Assembly (NCBI GenBank): GCA_963556495.2
Contig: OY747713.1
Span: forward strand, 53,640,328-53,704,327
Direction of reading: 5' to 3'
Source of the DNA: Valencia hispanica
Lineage: Eukaryota > Chordata > Actinopteri > Cyprinodontiformes > Valenciidae
Length of the DNA stretch: 64,000 nucleotides
Both the position numbers and the translations under genes were made by a program. The notes beneath the pieces are model-generated. The model did not search any database. It saw nothing but the letters and a program-made list of their open reading frames with translations, and was not told the DNA's origin. Shown here one piece after another: positions 19,441 to 29,114 of this stretch (positions within the stretch are counted from its first letter, which is position 1; every line of letters starts with the position of its first letter).

Positions 19441-21519
19441 TTATATGAGCTATACTAACACCTAATTTCCCTCTGGGATCAATAGAGTATTTTTGAATTT
19501 GAATTTGAATTGAATTAGGTTTTTATTACTTCTTTCTTTACAACATTACCTAATATGGACTCTCATAAATTGATTATTGGAGGGGATTTTAATCTGCTGT
19601 TATACCCAACAATTGATAGATCATCACAAAAACAATCCATTATATCAAAGTCTGCTAAAGCCATTCAGTCACTCATGAATACTTACAAACTATTTGATCC
19701 AGTGATTAAAGTTTTATCTCCTAACACAAGGAAATATTCCTACTTCTCTCTGGTTCAGAATTCATTCTCTAGAATAGATTTCTTTCTAATTGATTATGGA
19801 TATTTAACAGACATTAAACACTGTGATTACGAAGCAGTTGTGTTATCTGACCATAGTCCAGTGTCATTCCACATAGAAACGTGTCATGACCTGACAAACA
19901 AGAATTGAAGGTTTAATAATGCTCTTTTATTAGATGATGAAGTAATAGAAGAACTACAAAAACAAATTGATATATTTTTACAAACAAATGATGACCCAGA
20001 AATCAAAAGATCCATTTTAGGGGGGGAAATTAAAGCTTACATGAGGGGCCAGATTATTTGCCTTAGTAGCTTGAAAAATAAATAGCAAAGGGAAAAGGAG
20101 TTGTAAATGACTCAATAACTTTTGGAAATTGACAGAATATATGCTAACTCCCCCACACCAGACCTATATAAAAGAAAACGTTATGCAGACTGAACTCAAC
20201 TTACTATACACAGCAAAATCGACTAAATTGTTGACGCAATTAGGACACAAAAATTATGAACATGGGTAAATTATTAGCCCAGCAAATTAAAGAAGAGGCT
20301 ACATCAAGGTTAATTACAGAGATATGAACAGATACTGGTCAGACAACCGATCCCAAGATAATAAATGACACATCTAAGAATTTCTATTCTAAATTGTACT
20401 CTTCAGAATCCAAAAATGATCCAAACTTAATAGAACACTTTTTTGATAACCTTCAGATACCCACTATAAGTCTAGAAAACAAAAAGTTATTAGAACGACC
20501 TATTTCAAACTTAGAAATAAAACAATCTATACAGTGTATGCAAAGCTCCAAGTGCCCTGGAACTGATGGTTAGTGTTACATTTTACAAGGCTTTTATAGA
20601 TCAAATCTCAACACTTCTTTTAAGTGTTTATAATGAACCATTGACTACAGGTTCTCTACCTTCAATGCTATATGATGCATGCATCTCTTCAATCCATAAA
20701 TCTGGTAAGGATCCTCTTGAACCAGGTTCATATAGACCCATAAGCTTTTTGAATGTAGATAACAAAATTTTGGCAAAGATCTTAGCCATACATTTGGAAA
20801 TGGTACTTCCAGCTGTTGTCACTAGACCAAACTGGATTTCTTAAAAACAGGCAGTTATTTTTTAACATCAGACGACTGTTCAACATCTACATTCAAAATC
20901 CAAATAAAGAAATATCCAAATTATTGCTCTCTCTAGATGCCCAGAAGGCCTTCAACAGGAACGCGTGGGATTTTCTCTTCTCGGCCCTGTCGAGGTTTGG
21001 CTTTAGCCCCTACTATATTTCTTTAATTCAACTGCTTTAAGATCAACCTTTAGGTTGCTTTCCAAGCAAAGATTCTCCGGGAGTGGATGGCAGTTTTGAA
21101 CGTTGTGGCTATGCCCTTGTTTCACTGTCACATACACTTAGGAACTTTCCCCACATCACCCTCTATTGGTCTAAAGTAATTGAGACTTTGTCAGTCATTT
21201 TTAATGTTAGACTCCCAGCAGATCCAGTAATGTCACTATTTGGTGTTGTACCTACAGATATACATTGGAACAGCGCACAAATCAATGTATTATGTTTTGT
21301 GATGTTGCTAGCCAGATGTCTAATTTTACTAAATTGGAAAAAGAAAAATCCTCCAACTCATCAAAACCTTCTTAGAGATGTAATGCAATATTTACAATTG
21401 GAAAAAAATAAATATTCTTATAAATATTCCTTAAATAACAATTTGAGGAAGAAAGAACAAATATTTTACTCAATTTGGCAACCTTTTATTAATTATTATA
21501 ATAAGTAAACTATTCTATC

Positions 21520-22055
21520 TTTACTAGTGTGTGAGAACCAGCTTTGCAGATAGCTAACAGTCACCAATAAAAGCCAGAAAACAACTTGCTGTACTGGTCT
21601 GATTTACTGAAGAACTGTAAAACTGTAACACACCGAAACACAAAGAATGCATAATTGGAATCTTAATTGGGCGTATATACAATTCAAATATAAAATAGAG
21701 TGAACTAACCTCACAAAAATGATTGCATTAGCGAGCTATTAGCACGATGCTAATATACATTGTAAAACCCTTAGGGATCCCAACGGTATTAGTGCTGAAA
21801 ATATTCTTACAAATTACAAATTGGAAGCATGCTAAAATGACTAATTATGGAATCTAATAGAACCTAAGATTGCTATCATTCGAATAATTACAGACAGATA
21901 TTTTAGTAGGCTGAAATAAATTATAACAGGCTTTAAAACTGTGAAGTTTGACTTGTGGAACTGCTAGGAGCATGACCGAACTACGAAAGCCCTGCCTGGA
22001 CAAAACACAAGAAACTCAAAACACAAATAACTCTTCCCACTAGGGGACGGTACAT
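21520..22055. other. unassigned insert in the L1 3'UTR
   Basis: This stretch separates the L1 ORF2 end from the L1 3'UTR end. It begins TGTGTGAGAACC and ends GGGGACGGTACA, so a solo LTR is conceivable. I found no target duplication and no second copy in the window, so it stays unassigned. Confidence 0.3.
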
Positions 22056-22235
22056 GAACTTTGATGGCCCTCCTAATACCTGATTTGATTTATTTTTGTG
22101 TGTAGGATTTTGGCTTTGTTTTTTGATTTGTTTTTCTGTTTACATCCATACATATAAAAATTGTATATATGTAAATATTTTGTTTAAAACTGTTGGAAAA
22201 TGGTAATAAAAATAATTGGAAAAAGAAAGAAGATA

Positions 22236-22976
22236 CACATTTGTAACTAAAAATCTAATTCTAAAAAGTTGTCCATCTTTCTGCAGTATTCCTAATACCA
22301 TTATAAAATATTTTATTTTCACTGAGATGATCAGGTGGGAGTTGGTGCTCTTACATGTGTCATTCTCTTTTCTGGATACCTAAGAGGATCCGGAGCAGCT
22401 TGAATATCCAGCATAAGTTTTAATGGTGACAGACGGGGATGAGGAAAGAGACAGCTTGGAGAAGCTGAAAATCCTGAGCACATTGACGTAGCTTTGTACC
22501 ACTGGCCTCAAGTATGGTCTGTTTCTATGCTATTACCTTTCTGTTTTAAGTGCAAAATTTTTTGACCAGTTTTAACTTTAAATTTTAGGTAGTACATAGA
22601 AAACGCCTTAAAAACTGAAGGTAAAACCATATCTATATTTATTGACTTGTACCTAAAACATCCCAATGCAGTTTTTTCTAAAGGCATTGGTGTGTTTTGT
22701 TTAATTATCATGCCTTCTTTAACCTAAAGCCATGTTTGTTCTGTTAACACTGGTTTGGATTAAGGGCAACAATGTCAGCAAGAATTACAGTAAATATTTG
22801 TTCTTAGGTTGAATCACTAATAACATAAAAAGTGTCTTTAAGCACAACTTCTAACTCTTTGTAAACATATCAAAGCAACATTCTTTACACAAAATAATTT
22901 TGGCTGTGACAAATAAGTTTAATGATGTTTTTAAACTACAGTGGTTATTACTTATTCTTTTTGACCACTTGTGTTT
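22236..22976. other. no recognised feature
   Basis: AT-rich sequence. The stretch at about 22330-22510 is less AT-rich but has no usable frame. Confidence 0.4.
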
Positions 22977-23410
22977 TATGGTAAATGGACTGAGTTGGCA
23001 TAGTGCTTTTATGGTCATACTTAAAGCCTTTTGCACTACAGCCATATTCACCCAGTTGCACATCAAGCTACAACTTTCAGAGTACAAGATAAGTAGTCGG
23101 CTGTAGTTCAGTGGTCGAGTTGTCGGCCTGCGACCCAGAAATCGTGGGTTCGATTCCTGCTTCCACCTGCTACATGTCATTGTGTCCTTGGGCAAGACAC
23201 TTAGTCTACCCGCCTACTGGTGTTGGACAGAGGGACTGATGGTGCGATATGGCAGCCTGGCTTCTATCAGTCTGCCCCAGGACAGCTGTTGCTATAATCA
23301 TAGCTTGCTTCAACTAGTGTGTGAATGTGAGAGTGAATGAATAATGGAGTTGTAAAGCGCTTTGAGGGTCTCAAAAAGCGCTATATAAATGCAAGCCATT
23401 ATTACCATGG
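22977..23410 (+). mobile_element. tRNA-derived SINE with L2-like tail, plus an inverted second tail
   Basis: The plus-strand SINE starts near 23098 with an A box (TAGTTCAGTGGTCGAGT, about 23104-23120) and a B box (GGGTTCGATTCC, about 23147-23158). Next comes a central domain with TGTCCTTGGGCAAGACACTT and a tail GCGCTATATAAATGCAAGCC. Left of it, 22977-23090 is another SINE tail in the opposite orientation (ATGGTAAATGG..AGTGC), so the whole block has inverted ends. This is V-SINE-like in layout. I did not find flanking duplications. Confidence 0.75.
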
Positions 23411-24268
23411 AGCCACATCAAACTGGCAATTTTGTGGGGGGGGGGGGGCTTGTTTTGTTTTTTCCAATTCAGCATATCTCTCAGGGGACAGAGACTGGGG
23501 GGAGTGAGTCATGGATCTTTCCGTAGGGGTAACATCTCCAGTTTGTTGAAAGTTGGCATACCACATACTCAGGTAATTGTCTATAGCAGCTTAAGGGTCC
23601 GTGGTATCCTGAAACTTTTCCCTGCATGGATGCTGCTTTCACCAGAGGGCTGTTCCACAAAGCAAGTTACAGATGCAGGCATTAAAAAGTTCCGCTTTCT
23701 GCGGACTGTCAACTGGCTGTCTGCCTAAGACCAGCCAGTTATCCGCCACTTATCAGCCACTTATCTGCTAATTCCATCGCAGGGAGACACGCCCACGTTC
23801 CCAGGGCACGTCTTTAATTTTTTTAAAGTATGTAATTGCAGGATGTCACCACAAGATGTCGCTTAACTACACTGTGTGATTTACCACATTTACAGGAAGC
23901 AGACTGAACCTCTGACCTGAGACTGGCTTTAATCTGCTCTAGTTTAAAAACTAAAATACTTTGACTCTTCTAATCTGAGCTACATTATTCTACACTAATA
24001 GCAGAATCAGTCAAACCAATATTGGGATTAGTGAAACCTTATTTTGATTTGTAAAAGTTTAACAAATTGCAAGTTCAGCACATTTTTGCATTTGGACCAC
24101 TCTAGAGCAGCTCCATATCTAGAACAGCTGGGTAATATTTGTTTGATTTGTTTTTATTTTAAAGCCAGGTAAATTACACCAAAAATCAGAGCAAAATCCT
24201 CAGTTATGATTTCCTTTGTGCCCTAAATATTTTGTGCACATAGAGCCAAACAGAACATGCTTAAAGAT
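23411..24268. other. no recognised gene; one G run
   Basis: Contains a poly-G run at 23437-23448 and a segment near 23640-23790 with terminal words like those of fish MITEs (AGGGCTGTTCCACAAAGCAA). I could not find the partner end. Confidence 0.35.
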
Positions 24269-24338
24269 ATGTGTGTGTGTGTGTGCACGCGTGTGCGTGT
24301 GCATGTGTGTGTGTGTGTGTGTGTATGTGTGTGTGTCA
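24269..24338. repeat. (TG)n microsatellite
   Basis: A TG/CA dinucleotide tract with two interruptions (CACGCG and CATG). Confidence 0.95.
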
Positions 24339-25114
24339 AGGGCGTCGGTTTGTTTTTAAAATTGCTGGGTACAATATATTTATTGTCTATAGCTATCCAG
24401 GTATTCATCCTTTTGATGTTTTATTACAACATACACTGTGGTGTAATAACAGGTGTTAAAAGTTCAAAGCCTGTTGTCTTTGATTTTGTTTTTCATACCC
24501 CTCTGAAAACCATCATCAGACTATTGTCTGGGAAGGATCATTATCGTCGTAGCACAAAAAACATTTTTGGCTACATTGATAATATATTCGCCCAAGAAGA
24601 AGAATGCGCACCAAACAAAACAAACGATTTCCCTTGCAACCCTGCCGTTCTGTGCGCAGAAACTTCAACTGTAACTTCACTATAGTTCAGTACAGTTCTG
24701 CATAAAATAAATATCAGCCATGCAACATTCCAGAGAAATAAAAAGGGAAAAAATTATTGTAATATAAATCAGGGGTCACGTTATTTTCCGTCTTCGGCTT
24801 TTTTTAAACATTGAAGGAAAAATCTGAAGTGCGTCCATCATTTTGACAGTCTACAATTCACGTCCCTGTAAACATGGTGCAGACGTGCAAATATCTTCAA
24901 CTTTACGCACAGAGTTCAGGTAGCTGAATCAATAAAAAAAAAAGATTCCAATGAGAGCATCTGACTGAGCATTATCTCAGACTTGGACACTGTAGTCGCA
25001 TTGCTATCTCAGGGCTCAGCTGACAGCACCATGGAGAGTTTAGGAGGCATTAGACTGCGTAGCTGCTGCAGACACAGTCCGATGATTTAAATGAATGGCC
25101 GGGTTGGATCGGGA
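24339..25114. other. no recognised feature
   Basis: Mixed-composition sequence. The open frames here are short or are translations of the TG repeat, and I recognise no repeat family. Confidence 0.35.
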
Positions 25115-25257
25115 TTTCATTTCAGTTTATTTATATAGCGCCGATTCACAACAGATGTCATCTCAAGGCACTTAACAAGAAGTCATTTCAATACATTTAT
25201 ACAAACATTCCAATCAGTTAAAAAGTTTCCTATTTAAGGAATCCCAGCAGATTGCGT
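25115..25257 (-). mobile_element. L2 3'UTR fragment
   Basis: Nearly identical to the first 140 bases of L2 copy II (27518-27660) and to the reverse complement of the 3' end of copy III. It is only the tail. Confidence 0.85.
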
Positions 25258-25564
25258 CGGTCATTTGATCTGGAGATAACTGCGGGTACCGGGTCGGGTC
25301 CAAAAATCATCTAAATGGGTGCGGGTTGGTAAATTGGACCAGTGCAGAACTCTGCAACAATAAGACCTATACTTTTATTGCAATTGTTTTGTATTTAAAA
25401 CATACCTGAGAGAAAATAGATATGCAAGGAGAATTTCTTGGGGAATGTAAGTGAAGTTTTTAAATAAAAGAGATGAGAGAGATTCCTTCAGATATTCTGA
25501 GGTTTTAATACAAACCGATCAAGCAAGGAGGTACAGCGTCAACAGAGAATATGAAATACTGACC

Positions 25565-25815
25565 TGCCTTCCAAAACAAGACACAGAATTATATAGGTTC
25601 AGTAATCCTGACTCCTATCAACATGAAATCAGAAAACATTTCTTCAGTATGAGAACATTAGACTTGCAGGCTTCGGGGACTTGATAGTAAAAGCATAATC
25701 AATGTATTTCAGGATGTCCTTAGATGTAAAAGAGAGTTGCTGGGCCAACCCAGGATGTAAGAGCCTAAATCAGTAGATTTGACCTGACCCAAATTTATAC
25801 AGTGTCATATAATCA
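25565..25815 (-). repeat. LTR remnant (3' side), direct repeat of 26688-26930
   Basis: Shares with the right copy the series CAAAACAAGACACA, TCAGTAATCCTGAC, GGGACTTGATAGT and TAAATCAGTAGATTTGACCT, with scattered substitutions and small indels. This is what two aged LTRs of one provirus should look like. Confidence 0.8.
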
Positions 25816-25823
25816 GATTGGTG

Positions 25824-26400
25824 CTGCGTTGGTGGAGCACAGTCCAGGTCTGTGTCAGGATTCGTCATCGAGAGGGCTTGCAGATCTCCAAGCTTGTCCT
25901 CGTCTGGAACATAAGGGGGAGGGCGAGGCAAATTGTGCGTAGATCTAGCTGCCCCAGGAAGTGAAAGTCTGACGTGTTCATGTTTTGATGTGAGATCAAC
26001 AAGTGCGGATGGTTTTGTCTGAAAATGTGTCTGCTTCTTATTTTGTTTACGTGTGGAGTGATCAGGTTCTAAAGACGCATTATCAATTCTGCCCCCCACT
26101 GTGCCAGAAATGTCTCTGCTTCCTCCTAAATTCCTAAAACGGGCTTTTTCCTCGCAGCATTTTGCTTCATCCATCCAGATCTGCTAAAAACGTTTAAGCT
26201 GTTTAAACTTTTTATAGTCAGTACCCCGCACAAACATACTGTTTTTAAGCCGTTCACACCCTAAGTCTATTTTTTTCAGATTGTTTCCAGCTCAGATGCA
26301 TCTAAACTGCCCCCGATTGGAAAATTCCACTCAGATATCCAGAAATTCACATATTCCAAAGATTCAGACCCATATTTATCCCCCATCAGTCGACATAGCT
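25824..26400 (-). pseudogene. gag: retroviral gag remnant (matrix region)
   Basis: The minus-strand frame aligns with the gag start of provirus A (50600-50070). It keeps an MDEAKCCEEKARF-type segment and a Pro-rich segment with PRPPPYVPDEDKLGDLQALS, which contains a PPPY late-domain motif. The capsid part is missing because of the deletion. Frame breaks separate the first 40 residues. Confidence 0.75.
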
Positions 26401-26687
26401 TGCTGTCTGGTGGAGGTCTCCCTATTTTATTTATATTTTATATTTTATATTTTTTTATCTATATTTTATTTATATTTAAACCAGCAGGAACACTTTCTTT
26501 TTCGGCAAAAAAAGCTAAAAAAACACCCACTGATTAATGAATTGAGAATCATTTACAGCCCCTGCTCCTCAAGGCTATTCGGAGGTCTGAAGGCCGGGGG
26601 TTGCTCCTGCTGGGTCTTTGTGACTCCTTGGCGGCTCTCGGCCAGTCCTTCCGCATGCTGGAACCCACGTTGGATACCATATTGTAC

Positions 26688-26930
26688 TGACCTCCCTTTC
26701 AAAACAAGACACAAAATTATATAAGATCAGTAATCCTGACACCTATCAATATCAAAACATTTCTTCAGTATAAGACTCGCAGGGACTTGATAGTGAAAGC
26801 ATAATCAATGTATGTCAGGATGTCATTAGATGTAAAATAGAGTTGCTATGCCAACCCACGATGTAGAAGCCTAAATCAGTAGATTTGACCTGACCCAAAT
26901 TCATAGTGTGATACAATTCAGATTGGTTAC
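26688..26930 (-). repeat. LTR remnant (5' side), direct repeat of 25565-25815
   Basis: Right-hand partner of the LTR pair. Compared with the edges at 40378 and 25451 it lacks roughly the first 110-180 bases adjoining the primer site, so its U5 end is deleted. Confidence 0.75.
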
Positions 26931-27517
26931 CATATCATAAAGAAAAGGCACACACTAACTATCAGTAAAAGAAATACACAGAACAGATCATTCTTAATAA
27001 TTTAATTTCCCACAACAGGAAACAGTATTTATTTTTATGCAGCTTTGAAGACAAACCAATCGCAAAAATTGATGGATGACTGGGAAATTGTCATAGTTCT
27101 TAGGTGTTTGTGTTTTGTTAGTTCTTTTCCTTATTTAGTTCTATTATCATGTTTATTCCTTGTCTTTATTAGTTATTTCTGGCACATTCTTGTTTCTGTA
27201 TTTCTCCTTGCTCTTAGATGTTTTTCACCCTTTGCCTCTCTGTCCACCTTCTTATTTGTATTTCTCTTTAGATAGTTTCCTTATTTATTTCTCCCTTCTG
27301 TTCTCCAGTGTTTCCTTAAGATTCCTCCCTAGACCTATTATCTTTGCTTTATAGTTTCTTTAGAGTTTTCTGTCTCCCAGCCATTTTACCTTCCGTCCCA
27401 GTTTATTATTTCCACCTGCTCTCTCCCTCTCACCTGCATCTGCTCTCACTAATTGGTCATTGGTCTTCTCTGTCACTTTCTCATTCCCTCCTCGGTATAT
27501 ATTCAGCTCTCAATTCA
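26931..27517. other. no recognised feature; pyrimidine-rich
   Basis: T/C-rich sequence (27100-27500) with many TTTCT and CTCTC words and a TATATATTCAG box-like word at about 27495. It could be the end of another element cut by the L2 insertion at 27518. I cannot assign it. Confidence 0.35.
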
Positions 27518-28548
27518 ATTTTCAATTCAGTTTATTTATATAGCGCCAATTCGCAACAGATGTCATCTCAAGGCACTTAACAAGAAGTCATTTCAATACA
27601 TTTATACAAACATTCCAATCAGTTAAAAAGTTTCCTATTTAAGGAATCCCAGCAGATTGTGTCAGTCATTGCCGTGAGGTTGGGCAGACTTTCCAGCCAC
27701 AGCAATCCTTCAGCAATCCCTCCTACTGAGCAAGCATGTAGCGACGGTGGACAGGAAAAACTCCCCTTTAACAGGAAGAAACCTCCAACAGAACCAGGCT
27801 CAGTAGGAGCGGCCATCTGCCACGACCGTCTGGGGGTTTGAGAAGACAGAGCAGAAACACAGAAGGAACAGAAGATCCGATATAAGAGAACTTTCTATGT
27901 TACAGAAAGTAAAAAGTTGATAACAGGACACAGTGGATGTTCAGTTACTGGGAGGATCATCCCAGTCGATGCCCCCCGTCCAACAGGGGATTGCAGCCAA
28001 GCAGGATACCAGACCAGGTATATCTTCTATGGAGAGAAAAACACTGAGAGAAAACAAAGTTAACAGTCGAAATAACAGAATGTACTGCAATACAACTGGG
28101 GTTGTAGTAGTAGAAAAGGAAGTAGCAGAGTGAAGAAAATTGGTCAGTCTGTCCTCCAGTAGTCTAACCCTATAGCAGCATAACTACAGAGATAGCTCAG
28201 GATGACCTTAGCCACTCTAACTATAAGCTTTATCAAAAAGGAAAGTTTTAAGCCTGGCCTTAAAAGTAAACAGAGTGTCTGCCTCACGGACTAAAGCTGG
28301 GAGCTGGTTCCACAGGAGAGGAGCCTGATAACTAAAAGATCTGCCTCCCATTCTACTTTTAGAAATCCTAGGAACCAGCAGTAAACCTGTAGTCTGAGAG
28401 CAAAGTGCTCTGTTAGGATCATATGAAACAATTAGATCTCTGATGTATGATGGAGCTTGATTATTAAGGTCTTTGTATGTAAGAAGAAGGATCTTAAATT
28501 CTATTATGGATTTAACAGGGAGCCAATGAAGGGAAGCCAAAACAGGAG
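27518..28548 (-). mobile_element. L2 LINE copy II, 5'-truncated, inserted in L1
   Basis: On the minus strand it has 115 codons of the reverse-transcriptase C-terminus (SPVLASLHWLPV to LKTFLFDKAYS, 28548-28217). The complete 3'UTR follows, down to the AATTGAATTG tail at 27518. It is almost the same as copy III at 33370-34430, so the insertion is young. The C-terminal frame is open. The upstream neighbour is L1 coding sequence (KGRVLLLKAEG) ending at about 28549. Confidence 0.88.
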
Positions 28549-28645
28549 AACCCTCAGCCTTCAAAAGCAGAACTCTTCCCTTTAACGATAGGTCTCGCTG
28601 TAGCCAATCATTAAAGATTTTTTGGGTTTTATCTATAATAGGAGT

Positions 28646-29106
28646 CAGAGGCGGAGTGGGGCACTAAAATCCACAGGGAAAATTCTGACCGCACCGCAAT
28701 CGGTTCATTGGATAACGCATTCCCAATTCCCAAGAGGCTTTGCTCCATTCTACATTAGATAGATAGATACTTTATTGATCCCCAAGAGGAAATTCAAGAA
28801 CAAACAAACAAATCAAACAGTTTCATTTTTTAAATCTGTGACCATGAATGTTCTGCAAGATAAAACCATGACTAAGATATAGGGAGTGAACAACTGATAT
28901 AAATACTGGGTCGACGCTTTAGACAGTTTAATTGGGAGTAAATGGCTGCTATTCGTGGTTAATATAATAACGTCAATGATTTTGATAAGCTCAGTCAGGC
29001 CAGTCGCTTTCGCCTCGCGGCCACTTAAAATATGATCCGCTGTGTAAATCCTTTAGCCGGCCGACCGGGAGAAGCCCCGGTTGTCCCGATTGCCACTCCG
29101 CCTCTG
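28646..29106. mobile_element. hAT-type MITE with perfect ends and target duplication
   Basis: The terminal inverted repeats CAGAGGCGGAGTGG (28646-28659) and CCACTCCGCCTCTG (29093-29106) are perfect. They are flanked by a perfect 8-bp duplication ATAGGAGT (28638-28645 and 29107-29114). L1 ORF2 codons continue on both sides. At about 28757-28795 it carries GATAGATAGATACTTTATTG, a LINE-tail-like segment. It has no transposase. Confidence 0.92.
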
Positions 29107-29114
29107 ATAGGAGT

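Larger units (their letters stand above)
16370..19510 (+). mobile_element. Rex1-like LINE, nearly full length, inserted in L1 ORF2
   Basis: A 3.1-kb plus-strand element inserted into the L1 endonuclease. It has a short 5' leader, an endonuclease domain (16514-17752), a reverse-transcriptase domain (18180-19440) and a tail of TTTGAATTTGAATTTGAATT type near 19490-19510. L1 sequence resumes at about 19515 in collinear order. The clade was judged from the protein (CR1/L2/Rex1 group). Confidence 0.8.
15801..21508 (+). pseudogene. L1 ORF2 (endonuclease and reverse transcriptase) in pieces
   Basis: ORF2 opens with ATG at 15801. The endonuclease start (LVKIISWNCKGLNGPIKQGN) is followed, past a SINE tail, by DQDHKRLQTKWIGQLFHSNF and, near 16330, YAPNVDD. 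After the Rex1-like insertion the endonuclease continues at 19555 with LIIGGDFNLLL and LSDHSPVSFHI. Frameshifted linker sequence runs to 20560, followed by the reverse-transcriptase fingers (LEPGSYRPISFLNVDNKILA, FLKNRQLFFNIRRL, SLDAQKAFN). At 21041-21060 the palm and thumb are deleted, and the frame resumes with the L1 C-terminal domain (INVLCFVMLLARCLILLNWK). It cannot be functional. Confidence 0.8.
12850..22235 (+). mobile_element. L1-clade LINE, heavily interrupted
   Basis: A plus-strand L1 with ORF1 (12883-13734) and a fragmented ORF2 (15801-21508). The 3'UTR ends in an A-rich stretch near 22235. It is split by an L2 (about 14080-15665), a SINE tail (about 15955-16112), a Rex1-like LINE (about 16370-19510) and an unassigned insert in the 3'UTR (about 21520-22055). 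The host order across each insertion is collinear with an L1 protein, which shows one original element. The ORF2 palm domain with its catalytic motif has been deleted between 21040 and 21060. Confidence 0.8.
25451..26930 (-). mobile_element. internally deleted endogenous retrovirus, same family as provirus A
   Basis: On the minus strand this is 5' LTR remnant (26688-26930), a degraded primer site near 26665-26680, leader, gag (about 26400-25824), then directly a 3' LTR remnant (25815-25451). Pol and env are absent. The two LTR remnants align over about 240 bases. The left one also retains the LTR edge sequence seen at 40378 and 54779. The gag part aligns with 50600-50070 of provirus A. The jump from gag into the LTR occurs at GATTGGT, a word present at both parent positions. 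Confidence 0.8.

Noticed and set aside
21520..22055. Solo LTR
   Set aside because: TG/CA-like ends are present, but there is no target duplication, second copy or regulatory motif, so it was listed only as an unassigned insert.
22330..22510. Possible host exon downstream of stx12
   Set aside because: No frame longer than a few dozen codons and no convincing splice signals.
23098..23190. Possible tRNA gene
   Set aside because: The A and B boxes belong to a SINE head. The cloverleaf is imperfect and SINE body sequence follows directly.
24257..24685. 142-codon frame with a Cys/Val repeat
   Set aside because: Its start is a translation of the TG microsatellite and the rest shows no domain.
27045..27580. 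Overlapping hydrophobic frames of 64-78 codons
   Set aside because: They are translations of T/C-rich DNA, where Phe, Leu and Ser codons dominate.
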